Part shown: positions 12,747 to 25,339 of the stretch, one piece after another
How positions within the stretch are numbered: the stretch's first letter is position 1
How the letters are laid out: the number at the start of each line of letters is the position of its first letter
Assembly: GCF_000150275.1 (NCBI RefSeq)
Contig: NW_002060943.1
Location: 8,378,066-8,442,065 of the forward strand
Length of the DNA stretch: 64,000 bases
Direction: 5' to 3'
DNA from: Trichoplax adhaerens
Taxonomy: Eukaryota; Placozoa; Uniplacotomia; Trichoplacea; Trichoplacidae
The notes under the pieces: generated by a model
Told to the model about the DNA's origin: nothing
Database searches by the model: none
What the model saw: the letters and a program-made list of their open reading frames with translations, nothing else
Made by a program: the position numbers and the translations under genes

Positions 12747-15136
12747 CTAATCTTGAGGATGATGTGTATCTCTCGATACTTTACACAGAATGACGTCAGT
12801 GATTTTTTTAGAAATTTTTATAGCTTTTCCTGTTGGTATTAATAGGATTACGAAAGCTAAAATAAGTAAAACCGTACCAAAAATTTTGGCTTCCGTAAAT
12901 GCTAAATTGCGTGTTACTGCATCAATAATCGAGTTTAAAGGTATTCCAAAAAGTGCACCAAGGGAAACGAATATCGGATAAGTTATGGCAATCCCAATTA
13001 CAAGTAAAAAATTATATAATACATTAAATACAACAGCTACCATTAGCGGTCCCCAAGGAATAGTAGACCATAAATTTATATCAACGCCGATATTGCTTAG
13101 TATAATTACTGGTATCCAAGATAAGAAGAGCGATATTACACCAATATTGGAAACTAGTAATGATATCTGAAGGAGCGGCCTGTCGCCAATTATTAATTTT
13201 ACGAAAACCTATATAATGTAATAATAAGGTGATACAGAAATTACACAATAAATAGTGTTGGTGCCTTAATCAATACTCGTATAAACACTATTTTACGATG
13301 ATCAATTTTTGGAAAGTTTGATCTACTTACGCGATAGAATGCGCTTATAACAGAGCAAGCAACAGCTAATACTACGCCTATTATCGCAAAGGTTCCAAAG
13401 CCATCAGAATATGCAAATAACACAACACCAATAATAGATAAAATTACAGCTCCAGCCTAAAATCGACAAATACAGATGTACGAGTATTAATAGTTGTCAG
13501 ATACATTAACTATTCAGGAATTCATCCTATATTAAGGCTAGATCACTTTAATCAAAACATGCGTCTACTAAAAATTTAGTATATACAGTACTGTACTGTA
13601 GGTACAAGCGATTGATACACTTATACACCCGATCTTTCTACGAATAAAAAGGTTCTAAAAATTGTTTTAAATTACCCTAAGAAGAATAAATTGTTCTTTC
13701 AATAGTATGATGGAAAGAATATAAACAAACGCAGCAGTCGAAGAGAAAATAGCAGTCATATCGGATGGCGCAATGAACTGTAAAGCGTAAAAATTCGTTA
13801 CAATTGCACCATTTAGCGTTAATGCCAATAAAAGAATTCGGAGGAAAACTGTTCTTATGATTCCATGCTCAGAATAAAGTAGTTTAGCTTCACTAGTAAA
13901 GGAAAGATGAATATAATTTCAGAATTTCATAAACAGTCAGTTCTACATAAAAAGTTATTTCTCGCATATGTTTGTATAATTGATAATTTTAACCTGCAGC
14001 ACTGTTGGAAACTGTAACCGTTGAATAGGATCATTAAGAATGAGATACTTGGAAATATGATAACATATGAGGACATCCCTAACCTTTTATTTATAGATAC
14101 AAAAAAAAATTTTCTGTCAGTTGAAAGTGTTTTTTAAAACCATTGTTTAGAGTCTTAGATTACTGGCATAAAATATTAACTTTACTGCATACGTACTGTG
14201 ACAGAGTGGACATAAATACAGCAAAAGATGCACTTGTAATTGTTACCTTTTGATAATGTTAACTGGATTAACATATTAGCTATGACTGCAAATGATGTAT
14301 CTGACAACTAGCGCAGCAGCACTTAAATTATATTAAAAGATTTCGAAATTATCTTACGATTATATAAATTACTCTTGAAGCCTATTATTTGTGCTTCTTA
14401 CCATGTATAAAACGCCACAGAAGTAAAATTATGTTCGATTGAGTATAAATTTTTCCCAAATTGGTTCAACAAGCTAAAGCAAACAGCAATGAGTATCACC
14501 ACGGTAATTCCAATAATTGCTTGTTTAACTGATAAAGAAATTTTATTTTGTCGCGTCTCCCGTAATAGGTCATCATCTACGAGATAATTATTATATTAAT
14601 TACTAATACAATTTCTATATTGTAAACGATCGTTTATAAATGGACTTGATAGTAAATTACGTGTACATCGTAATTTTAAAATAAAATCTATTCTGGTTAT
14701 TTACTCTCAAGTTTAGATTTATGAAGAGGACTTACTATTTCTAAGTTCAATAGCAAGATCATAACTATTCATCGATGGATGGCGGCTGCAATTTGATTTT
14801 GCATGATTTTCTGCACGTTCTAGCAAATTGTTATAGTTAATCAGAAAAGTCATCCTATGCAGTCTATACAGCGATAAGGTTTAATTGTAATATATTATCA
14901 CTGAGGTGCGTGAACACCATTATTGGTTGTTATGAGACTTTTTGAGTATCTTTTGCGTTAAGCAGGAGTAAGCATATCTTAATTGGCTTTAAATAATTTT
15001 ACTCTTTGCTAATGAATGGAGTTTAAGTTTTCAGACTATAGAATAATCATCTCTAACGCTAGCAAACTAGTTCTAGGAGTGTTGGTGTTTCCAATATCGT
15101 ATCAAAAATACCTGATGGTTGCGTTTTCTTTTCCAT
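12747..15136 (-). CDS. SLC35F3/F4-like: SLC35F3/F4-like transporter, copy C
   Basis: Probable multi-pass transporter. Exons in transcript order: 15136-15112, 14810-14736, 14576-14402, 14083-13994, 13892-13676, 13456-13331, 13208-12747; 389 residues, no stops, intron phases 1,1,2,2,0,0. Exon 1 encodes only MEKKTQPS plus one base. Exon 2 ends NSYDLAIELRN. Exon 3 holds helix 1, FGKNLYS and an NFTS sequon. Exon 5 carries the APSDMTAIFS helix. Exon 6 has YSDGFG, and exon 7 has ITYPIFVSLG and IPLNSIIDAV. The C-terminal tail ends DTHHPQD. Exons 5-7 and their introns are almost identical to gene D, so this copy is either recent or homogenised by gene conversion. Substrate unknown. Confidence 0.9.
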
Positions 15137-16535
15137 AGCGTTTATTAAAAATAAGTTATAAATATCTAATCAGACCTATAGTATCGTATTGATCTTATTG
15201 GAAATAGTTAATATAACGTTTTCGTTGTGAGCTTCGTAACCTATACTGTAGTAATAAAATTGCACGAATTAATTGCTGATTTTAAACGATAACAAGGGTT
15301 GCTAATTGCGATATATACGCATTAATTCAGTGGTTCGATCATTGCCAGTGAAAATTATTTCTTCAACTGCATTATTTTAGGTACGTTATACTCGTAGTTT
15401 GGCTCTAAAATGATCATTTAATCCTATAACTGAAATACCCAATGAAACTATTGGCATTTATCAACATTATCGGCTCTAGTAGACCAATATCTGAACATCT
15501 GTCGTTAATGCCTGCTTGGTAAAATAGTAACTCTACCGTTAGCTGGTTATCCTACTGTATTGTGATCAAAATAGCACTGCACGGTAGCACAGTCTGTATC
15601 AAATATGGAAAGATCGAATAATAACGGTAATAATCAATTATTGCTATAAGAGTCAATATATTCAACTGGAGTAATCAATTTGACATGTAGTCAGTACGTT
15701 TCCTGCGGATTAATGTCGACGTCCATTAAAATGACATAAGTAAAAGTTTTCCTCAAAAATGAAATCTTATATTTATTATTCAAAGAAAGCGGAACATTAA
15801 CTATGTTACAAGGTATCACGTGATGCCACACTTCCAGCCTTCTTGGAAAGTAAAAAATAGAAATAAAAGAAAATGTCTACATCGCGTATTTTAAAAGGGA
15901 GAAATTGTATTTCTAGCTTGGATAGGCAAGTGTCTTAATCATCTGAATTGGCAGGATATAGGTACTTGTAGTCATTTCGGTTTAGGAAGATGATTGAATA
16001 AGGTATCGATCATCCTTTCTTTACCTACCGAAATAGGATTATGACGACTGGGCTTCAAACGTAATCATTAAATAAAGGTTTTGTTGAATAATAATACAAA
16101 GGGCAATTTAAATCGATTTACCGAACCTTTCTCAGGTCTAGCATAGACAGAATTTGGTAACTTACGTCGATGGAATGCGTGTATGATAGAAGGAGAAATT
16201 TTGTAGGACTTATCTTGGCTCATTGAATTGGATTGAACATGCGATTGGTGTTGCTTTTCAACCATGAATCATTGAACAACGTCTGACGTTGTCTTGGTTG
16301 TCTTCGTCGCATGTAAGTTGCAAACTTAATGATCAAGGCTGTCAGGAGCGATCAAGAGCCATTAATCGATGTATATTAAGTATGTACCGATGCATTCAGT
16401 GCTAACTATGTTGATTCTCCAATCATGGTTTGTTTGTTCTATAATCATACGATAGAGATTTTTTTGCTGACCCAATTAGGCCTGGATTGCTAACTGTAAT
16501 GAATATGATTATTTTAGTTGCTCCTCGTAGGGTAC

Positions 16536-17030
16536 GTACGTATAAGGATGTGAAGATGAGGCCATTTATTCGATTTGCGTACTTGCACCATCCATTGGAT
16601 TTAATTCAATCAATCAAGGCAAGTGCATAGTAGGGTTAGGCGATTTGTATAAAGGATGAACGGGAGAAAAGAGAATTTACTGTTTGAACGTGCATGATTG
16701 AAAGTTGACTGACAGTCTTGTAACGATGGACACATGCAGTGCATTCTATCATGGATCACTAGCAGAAAACCTTTTCTTCTAGTGGTCCATCACTCGATCT
16801 ACTGTTGGCTTTAAGTTCAGTGAATGACAGTTAAGATGGATACGTACAGCACATTTAGCAGGCAAAATGGAGTGGACGTATATCTGTTATGTCTACCGAT
16901 TTCAAGAGACGATTTTTTTTCAGTTGTGTTGAAATTTTTCGCTAGTTTACTGGCTTACAGAAGGTGCTGTCTACCGAGCCAAGGTAAGGCAACAAATAGC
17001 TAGGAGGGGGGGGGGAGTGCAAGCTCACGG
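16536..17030. repeat. Dispersed element upstream of gene C
   Basis: This stretch matches 25826-26245 upstream of gene E and, in its right part, 21352-21480 upstream of gene D. Shared phrases in order are AAGGATGTRAAGATGAG, GATGGATACGTAC, GGCAANATGG, GTGCTGTCYACC and GGCAACAARTAGC. The copies differ by many substitutions and indels. No open frame runs through it, so it is non-coding repeat DNA or an eroded mobile element. Confidence 0.65.
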
Positions 17031-17224
17031 GTGACTACTGTAGGCGGATGTCACCAGTTGCTTGTACAATATTCAGTACAGTCTCCATGATTGACGTTCA
17101 CGCAAGCATGTCTCGCCACCGGTCAAGGTCCAATCTGTACACTCACCCAGTGTACGTGTACAGTACAGTATTGTACTGTATTGTACTGACTGACTTAGGA
17201 CTAAGAGATTCCCCCCCCCCCCCC
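17006..17224. repeat. G11 and C14 runs around GTAC words
   Basis: An 11-base G run at 17006-17016 and a 14-base C run at 17211-17224 lie about 200 bases apart on the same strand, so they could pair. Between them are GTACAGTACAGTATTGTACTG-type words at about 17155-17190. No gene is present. Confidence 0.75.
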
Positions 17225-17324
17225 TAAAGTATAGCCGCCGCGGCACTTCCGCTGACTAGTCCATAAGTATTTGATGGACTTGTACAATTATAAAAGAGAA
17301 AAAAGTACCTTAACATCCGCCCAG

Positions 17325-17912
17325 CCCAGTTTATTGCTGCGGAGTACAGACTAACTGTAAATAAATTGAAGAGGATTTTTCTCTCTGTGCTTGCAATTTG
17401 ACAGTATTTGGTGGACTTGTAGCCCAGTTCATTGCAGCAGAGTACAGACTAACTGTAAATAAATTGAAGAGGATTTTTCTCTCTGTGCTTGCAATTTGAC
17501 AGTATTTGGTGGACTTGTAGCCCAGTTCATTGCTGCGGAGTACAGACTAACTGTAAATAAATTGAAGAAGATTTTTCTCTCTGTGCTTGCAATTTGACAG
17601 TATTTGGTGGACTTGTAGCCCAGTTCATTGCAGCAGAGTACAGACTAACTGTAAATAAATTGAAAAGGATTTTTCTCTCTGTGCTTGCAATTTGACAGTA
17701 TTTGGTGGACTTGTAGCCCAGTTCATTGCAGCAGAGTACAGACTAACTGTAAATAAATTGAAAAGGATTTTTCTCTCTGTGCTTGCAATTTGACAGTATT
17801 TGGTGGACTTGTAGCCCAGTTCATTGCAGCAGAGTACAGACTATCTCTAAATAAATTGAAGAGGATTTTTCTCTCTGTGCTTGCAATTTGACAGTATTTG
17901 GTGGACTTCTAA
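17325..17912. repeat. Tandem array, 98-bp unit, six copies
   Basis: Units begin at CCCAGTT near 17325, 17423, 17521, 17619, 17717 and 17815, exactly 98 bases apart, and differ by only a few substitutions (for example GCTGCGG against GCAGCAG). The unit contains TGCTTGCAATTTGACAG and TTTGGTGGACTTGTAG. The array lies between the upstream element of gene C and the 3' flank of gene D. The unit is not a multiple of three and is not coding. Confidence 0.95.
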
Positions 17913-18565
17913 AGGGAAAGAAGTCCCTACAAATGTCTCGAGCATTTCTTGTCTTCTTTTTGACTACAACGAGTATACGCGTTTACGAATATTGGTATAA
18001 TTGCATGCACTACCGTAGCAGAACGTAGTCAATGTCTTCGTTGAGACGAAAATTTTAATTACTGTACTGAGTATAATTACACGAAATTGTTTTGACAGGG
18101 CTATAGGGATCTAGTATACGCGCTTTAGAGATCTTTTTCTTAATTTCTTGGGTTATCAATGAATGATTAAAGGACTGTTTATGAATAGTTACTGTACTTA
18201 AAGCCAGAGTATTACTATAATAATCTTATCGAAATACCCGTATATACGACTATGTCCCTATATAAAATTTATTACTGAATCATCAATTCATTTTGGTATT
18301 TTATTAAAATCAGATCATCTCAGAAACTTTTTAAAAGAGTTTCCTTTAATTTAAAGCTAATGGTTATGTAAAGAAAATGAGTACTTCCACGGACTTATTA
18401 ATAAATTAATAAATGATCAAAGGATTATTTTTGCGAACATTTATGACATTAAAAGTCACAATCATATGCTTTATGATAATACGAGTAGATCGTGCCTGCA
18501 AAATTCTTTTAAATTACGATTAATGCTTACACAAATTATTTAATATATGTATAGTACAATTAGTT

Positions 18566-21279
18566 CTAATCTTGAGGATGATGTGTATCTTTCGATACTT
18601 TACACAGAATGATGTTGGTAAATTTTTGAGAAATTTTTATAGCTTTTCCTGTTGGTATTAATAGGATTACGAAAGCTAAAATAAGTAAAACCGTACCAAA
18701 AATTTTGGCTTCCGTAAATGCTAAATTGCGCGTTACTGCATCAATAATCGAGTTTAAAGGTATTCCAAAAAGTGCACCAAGGGAAACGAATATCGGATAA
18801 GTTATGGCAATCCCAAGTATAACCAAAAAATTATATAATACATTAAATGCAACAGCTACCATTAGCGGTCCCCAAGGAATAGTAGACCATAAATTTATAT
18901 CAACGCCGATATTGCTTAGTATAATTACTGGTATCCAAGATAAGAAGAGCGATATTACACCAATATTGGAAACTAGTAATGATATCTGAAGGAGCGGCCT
19001 GTCGCCAATTATTAATTTTACGAAAACCTATATAATGTAATAATAAGGTGATGCAGCAATTACACAATAAATAGTGTTGGTGCCTTAATCAATACTCGTA
19101 TAAACACTATTTTACGATGATCAATTTTTGGAAAGTTTGATCTACTTACGCGATAGAATGCGCTTATAACAGAGCAAGTAACAGCTAATACTACGCCTAT
19201 TATCGCAAAGGTTCCAAAGCCATCAGAATATGCAAATAACACAACACCAATAATAGATAAAATTACAGCTCCAGCCTAAAATCGACAAATACAGATATAC
19301 GAGTATTAATAGTTGTCAGATACATTAACTATTCAGGAATTCATCCTATATTAAGGCTGGATCACTTTAATCAAAACATGCGTCTACTAAAAATTTAGTA
19401 TATACAGTACTGTACTGTAGGTACAAGCGATTGATACACTTATACACCCGATCTTTCTACGAATAAAAAGGTTCTAAAAATTGTTTTAAATTACCCTAAG
19501 AAGAATAAATTGTTCTTTCAATAGTATGATGGAAAGAATATAAACAAACGCAGTAGTCGAAGAGAAAATAGCAGTCATATCGGATGGCGCAATGAACTGT
19601 AAAGCGTAAAAATTCGTTGTAATGCCAGCATTTAACATCAATGCCAATAAAAGAATTCGGAGGAAAACTGTTCTTATGATTCCATGCTCAGAATAAAGTA
19701 GTTTAGCTTCACTAGTAAAGGAAAGATGAATATAATTTCAGAATTTCATAAACAGTCAGTTCTACATCGAAAGTTATTTATATGCTTGCATAATTGATAA
19801 TTTTAACCTGCAGCACTGTTGGAAACTGTAACCGTTGAATAGGATCATTAAGAATGAGATACTTGGAAATATGATAACATATGAGGACATCCCTAACCTT
19901 ACATTTAAAAATATAAAAAAGAAATTTCTGTTAGTTGAAAGTGTTTCATAAAACTCCTGTTTAGAGCCTCTGATTACTGGCATAAAATAGTAACTTAAGT
20001 TATTACATATAGTGACAGAGTGGATAAATAAACACACTGATTGAATTGATACAACTTATAGATCTTACCTTTTTGTGATGCTAACTGTATAAGCATATTA
20101 ACTATGACTGTTAATGATGTATCGGACAACTAGTACATTACAGCACGTAATTTACACGATTTCGAAATTTTTATCTATTGCTATACAGTATACTGTATAT
20201 GTTAATGTTTCTTTAAGCAAATTAGAATTAATTTATTGTGCTTCTTACCATGTATAAAATGTCACAGAAGTAAAATTATGTTCGATTGAATATAAATTTT
20301 TCCCAAATTGGTTCAGCAAGCTAAAGGTAACAGCAATAAGTATCACCACAGTAATTCCAACAATCGCTTCTTTAACTGATAAAGAAATTTTATTTTGTTG
20401 CTTCTCCCGTAATAGGTCATCATCTACCACATAATTATTAAATTTATAAATTAGTAATACAATTTCTATTTTATAAATGATCGTTTCAAAGTGATTTCAA
20501 CAGTAAATTATGTGTGTGGATCGTAATTAAAATCTCGAACTCCTACAAAAGAAAGACACGGGACATGAAACGGTCGTTCGTTATAGTGATAATGTGGAGG
20601 CTGATTATTTTACCGGTCATTTCATCTGTATTGTATGTCTCCACGACACACTGTTCTGTCCGTAGTTGACATCTAAATTAACTGCTATAAGCCTGCTAAA
20701 TTAGTTTGTATAGTGTGGTATACGGCTTCGTTGGCACAGTTTAGTTGAATGACCGAGAAAATAATAAGCCTCCACACTATTTTGCGTTGAAGGCCGTTTC
20801 CTTGTCCGCCTTTTTCTTTTAGCAATCTCTGTTAAAGTAAAACAGTATTCTAGCTATTTACTCTCGAGTTTAGATTTATGAAGAAGACTTACTGTTTGTA
20901 AGTTCAATAGCAAGATCATAGCTATTCATTGATGGACGGCGGCTGCAATTGGATTTTGCATCATTCTCTGCAAGTACTAGCAAATTGTTACAGTTAATCA
21001 GAAAAGTCATTGCTATCTAGCATACGATATCCAGCAATAGAGGTTTAATTAAGAGATGTTTTTAGAATATCTTTCACATTGAGCAGGAGTCACAATGAGT
21101 CTCTATAAGAGTAAGCATGTCCTAATTTGTTTTAAATAATTTTACTTTTTGCTAATGAATGAAATTTAAGTTTCCGGTCTATGGAATAGCCATTTCTAGC
21201 ACTAGTAAACTAGTTGAAAGAGTGTTGGTGTTTCAAATATCCTATTATAACTACCTGATGGTTCCGTTTTCTTTTCCAT
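18566..21279 (-). CDS. SLC35F3/F4-like: SLC35F3/F4-like transporter, copy D
   Basis: Probable multi-pass transporter, 389 residues. Exons in transcript order: 21279-21255, 20967-20893, 20423-20249, 19897-19808, 19711-19495, 19275-19150, 19027-18566; every exon length equals that of gene C. Exon 1 encodes MEKKTEPS. Exon 2 contains NSYDLAIELTN, exon 3 FGKNLYS and an NFTS sequon, exon 6 YSDGFG, and exon 7 ITYPIFVSLG and IPLNSIIDAV. From the last exon back to exon 5 the gene runs at a constant offset of 5819 bases from gene C with few differences, even in introns; toward the 5' end divergence is ordinary. Intron 2 holds an inverted-repeat insertion (20547-20823) missing from C and E. Substrate unknown. 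Confidence 0.9.
20547..20823. mobile_element. MITE-like inverted-repeat element in intron 2 of gene D
   Basis: The left arm (about 20547-20628) and the right arm (about 20743-20823) are imperfect inverted copies of one another, each about 82 bases. The left arm has GAAACGGTCG, GTGGAGGCTGATTATTTT and CGGTCATT; the right arm read in reverse has GAAACGGCC, GTGGAGGCTTATTATTTT and CGGTCATT. Introns at the same place in genes C and E are about 160 bases long and lack the insert, so it is a clean gain. There is no transposase frame, consistent with a non-autonomous element. The target duplication was not resolved by eye. Confidence 0.75.
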
Positions 21280-21351
21280 AGCGTTTATTACAAATAAGTT
21301 ACGAATATCTAATCAGACCCACTATATCCTTTTGGTAATAGTTTATAGCAA

Positions 21352-21600
21352 GAGCTGTCTACCAAGCAGTGAAGGCGGATCAATTGATCCGTAAAGGCAA
21401 CAAGTAGCCAGGAGGCCGTGCAGCGTACGGTAGCCAACCAATTTGATGGCTACTTTGGGGACGCACTTGTAAACAGTACAATGTACGATTACAGACAGAC
21501 GTACTGTGTAGCAGAAATGACCAGAAAAAAAAGCCCTCACATTTTTTGTCGATGGAAAGTCGTTTCTTGTCCCTCTCTTTTCTTCCGCGTTGTAGTCCTG
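21352..21600. repeat. Dispersed element plus MITE-end relic upstream of gene D
   Basis: The left part, starting GCTGTCTACC, matches the elements upstream of genes C and E. The right part (about 21511-21590, starting ATGACCAGAAAA) resembles the right arm of the inverted-repeat element in intron 2 of gene D. A 14-bp perfect palindrome GGATCAATTGATCC lies at 21379-21392. Open frames across this stretch on both strands are short and unsupported. Confidence 0.55.
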
Positions 21601-21990
21601 GTTACGCGAATGTCAGCAAGGGCTTATAGCTCTTACTGTCTCAATGGTTCATACAAATTCGTTTAAATGATGGAATAATCTACTTTGTCTCAAGGAACGT
21701 GGAACGCTACGATAGCGGTCACATGCTATTTTAAGACCAATTACGCTGTAGAGACCTCCAACTTTTTCCTCCGAGGCAAAATATAAGTAAATAATTTTTT
21801 TTTATATTCTGTCGACTTTTATTACTGTCTCACTTTGGACAAAGACCTAAGGAATTGACTTTTATCTTAGTAGGGGGAGGTGCCGGGGACAAAGCACATT
21901 ATCATTATCCTATTATCTGAACCAAGTCTGAACGAATCTGCAAATACATCCAAGATTTTCGCTAAAAAGCCCCTGATAGATGCAACATTG

Positions 21991-22014
21991 TGGCCAGTGA
22001 CTTGCCACTGGCCA
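21991..22014. repeat. Perfect 9-bp inverted repeat
   Basis: TGGCCAGTG and CACTGGCCA flank a six-base spacer. It could form a short hairpin. It stands alone between genes D and E and has no assigned role. Confidence 0.7.
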
Positions 22015-22059
22015 GGATCGATTCTAGTGTCGTAGAGTGCAGTACTAATGCTCTATTCA

Positions 22060-22913
22060 AATACGGTAATTACTACTATTCAAGTTAGTTGTAGTCCATG
22101 GTTTAGCGAATTAAAGGAAATTTTCCTATCTGGTTTAAGGGACTCCATGCCTAGTGTAACAGAGTCATCGCTGAACTGACGATCACTAATTAATAAGACT
22201 CAAAAGCTAAATTGTACAGTATTGGAGCGCATTTTAAAACTATTCTTCGTAGAACATGCTTTCAATAATTCGTATACGTGTAATTAGCCAACAAATCCTC
22301 AATTCTGAGTTTAAATTAGATGTAGCAATGAATTGTACATTATAGTAAAGTTGAAAAAGTCTTAACATTCTTCGTATTCTTCTTTGACCTCTACGACTAC
22401 ATCCATCTTAGTAGCATGTAGTCAATGTCTCCGTTGGAGCGGAAATTTGTTATTATACAGTTTTATTACACCAAATTTTTTGGTGATTGCAATAGGGATC
22501 TAGCGTACACGGTTTAGAAATCTTTTTCCTAATTTTGTGGGTTATGAATGAATGATTAAAAGATTTATTATGAATAATTACCGTGTTAGCCGGAGTATTA
22601 TCACAATAATTTAAATAATATAATTTATTACCTAACTATCAATTCATTTTACAATTAATGATCACGTAAAAAATAAATGAGTACTTTCACCCTTTGTCGC
22701 TTTCACGGACTTATTAATAAATTAATTAATAAATATTTAAGAGATTATTTTGCTAACATTTATTGCATTACAAGTCACAATCATACCGATGTGATCTAAA
22801 TAATTCATTACCTAGTACGCAATTCATTTTGAATATTTTATGGTAACTGATTGCTACAGAATTCTTTAAATTACCACTAATGCTTACATAAATAATTTAA
22901 TGAATAAATATAA
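22060..22913. other. 3' flank of gene E, shared with C and D
   Basis: Non-coding. It aligns with 11780-12740 and in part with 18000-18560 (see the flank of gene C) and marks one edge of the duplicated unit. Confidence 0.65.
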
Positions 22914-25339
22914 TTAATTGTAATCTTGAGGATCATGTAAATCTCGTGATGCTTTGCACAGAATGAAGTTGGTAAATTTTTGAGAAATTTTTATAGCCGT
23001 TCCTGTTGGTATTAACAGAATTGCGAAAGCTACAATAAGTAAAATTGTACCCAAAATTTTGACTTCCGTAAAAGCTAAATTGCGTGTTACTGCATCAATA
23101 ATCGAGTTTAAAGGTATTCCAAAAAGTCCACCAAGGGAAACGAATATCGGATAAGTTACGGCGATTCCAAGTATAAGGAAAAAATTATTTAGTATATTAA
23201 ATGTGATAGTGACCAGTAACGTTCCCCAAGGAATAGTAGACCATAAATTTATATCAACGCCCGTATTGCTTAGTATAATTACTGGTATCCAAGATAAGAA
23301 GAGCGATAATACACCAATAATGGAAATTAGAAATGATACCTGAAGTAGCGGCCTGTCGCCAATTATTAATTTCACGGAAACCTATATAAAGTAGTGATAA
23401 GAAGGCACAACGATTACGCATAACTTGGAACAAGTGTTAGCGTCTTATATCGATATAACTTATTAGACATAATCATGATATAATATGATGTAATTAGATA
23501 TAACCGATACAATTATAGATTGAGTAATTTTTGAAAGTTTGATCTACTTACACGATAGAAGGCGCTTATAATAGAGGAAGCAACAGCCAATATTACACCT
23601 ATAATCGTAATGGTCCCGAAGCCATCAGCAGCTGTAAACAAAACAACACCAATAATAGATAAAATTACAGCTCCAGCCTAAGATCCACAAATGCAAATAT
23701 ACGAGTGTTAATAGTTGTCAGGTAAATTATTTCTAGAATTCATCCTATTATTAAGGCTCCGATCACTTTAGTTAAAACATACGCCTACTAAAAATTTAGA
23801 ATACGTAAAGACGTAGTTAAAAGCGATTGGTGTGTTTATACAACCGATCTTTCTATGAATAAAAAGGTTCTAAAAATTGCTTTAAATTACCCTAAGAAGA
23901 ATAAATTGTTCTTTCAATAGTATGATGGAAAGAATGTAAACAAATCCAGCAGTTGAAGAGAAAATCGCAGTCATATCGGATGGCGCAATGAACTGTAAAG
24001 CGTAAAAATTCGTAATAATGGCACTATCTAGTAATAATGCCAATAAAAGAATTCGCAGGAAAACTGTTCTTATAATTCCATGCTCAGAATAAAGAAGTTT
24101 AGCTTCTCTGTAAAGGCAAACATGAATATAATTTCAGAATTTCATAAACAGTCAATTCTACATCGAAAGTTATTTATATGCTTGCGTAGTTGATAATTTT
24201 AACCTGTAGCACTGTTGGAAATTGTAACCATTAAATAGAATCATTAAGAATGAGACAACTGGAAATATGATAACATATGAAGACATTCCTAACCTTTTAT
24301 TTAAAAATACAAAAGTAAAGTTTCTGTTAGTTGAAAGTGTTTTGTAAAACTGTTGTTTAAAGTCTTAGATTGTTGGCATAAAATACTAACTTACGATATT
24401 ACATATGGTGACAAAGTGGACACAAACACACCGAATGATGCAACTTGTAGTGGTTTGGTCATGCTAACTATGTTATATTAGCCTATTAGCCATGACTGTA
24501 AATGATATATCGGACAACTAGTACATTGCAGCACGTACATTCAATGAAACGATTTCGAAATTATTATCTATCACTATTATGTTAGTTTTCTTGAAGTCAA
24601 TTGCCTGAGCTTCTTACCATGTATAAAATGTTACAGAAGTAAAATTATGTTCGATTGAATATAAATTTTTCCCAAATTGGTTTACCAAGCTAAAGGTAAT
24701 AGCAATGAGTATCACCACGGTAATTCCAACAGTTGCTTCTTTAACTGATAAAGAAATTTTCAGTTGTTGCTTCTCCCGTAATAGGCCATCGTCTACCAGA
24801 CAATCATTACATTTATTACTTATTAATGCAATTTCTATATTGTAAATGATTATTTCTCAATGCATTCAACGGTAATTATGTGTACATCGTAATTAAAATA
24901 AAATATTACTGTAGTTGTTTACTCTCAAGGTTAGTTTTATGAAGAGGACTTACTATTTCTAAGTTCAATAGCAAGATCATAGCTATTCATCGATGGATGG
25001 CGGCCGCTATTTGATTTTGTATGATTCTCTGCAAGTACTAGTAAATTGTTATAGTTAATCAGAAAAGTCATGCAATCTAGTATACACAGCAATAAGGTTT
25101 AATTCTAATTATCACTGAGGTACATGAACGCTATTATTGCTTGTTTTGAGGCGTTTTTAGAACATCTTTCGCATTGAACAGTAGTAAAGACATCTTGATT
25201 TGTTTTGAATAATTTTACTTTTTTCTAATGAATAGAATGATCATTTCTACAATATATCAGACAAGTCAACTAGTTGAAAGAGTGTTGGCGTTTGGAATAT
25301 TCTATCCAAAATACCTGATGATTGCGTTTTCTTTTCCAT
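22914..25339 (-). CDS. SLC35F3/F4-like: SLC35F3/F4-like transporter, copy E
   Basis: Probable multi-pass transporter, 391 residues. Exons in transcript order: 25339-25315, 25028-24954, 24792-24618, 24293-24204, 24107-23891, 23677-23552, 23381-22914; phases 1,1,2,2,0,0. Exon 1 encodes MEKKTQSS. Exon 2 has NSYDLAIELRN, exon 3 FGKNLYS and NFTS, exon 5 APSDMTAIFS and an ILLKEQF motif, and exon 7 VTYPIFVSLG and IPLNSIIDAV. Exon 6 differs from its sisters in having ADGFG preceded by FTA instead of FAYS. The last exon is six bases longer than in C and D (tail DPQDYN). It belongs to the C/D/E subgroup but is clearly more diverged than C and D are from each other. Substrate unknown. Confidence 0.9.

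Larger units (their letters stand above)
15137..17324. other. Upstream of gene C, no gene
   Basis: The first about 150 bases upstream of exon 1 resemble the same position in genes D and E (a TTTATTA..AATAAG segment and an ATCAGA segment), so they probably hold the shared promoter. Around 16530-17030 lies a copy of a dispersed element (listed separately). The open frame near 16068-16265 has no family match or splice support. Confidence 0.5.

Noticed and set aside
12790-13170. + strand open frames opposite gene C (and 18804-18989 opposite gene D)
   Set aside because: They mirror the last exon of the transporter genes, whose own frame has the conserved motifs.
17325-17912. Regularly spaced repeats considered as a CRISPR array
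   Set aside because: Whole units are near-identical with no unique spacers, and the window is eukaryotic.
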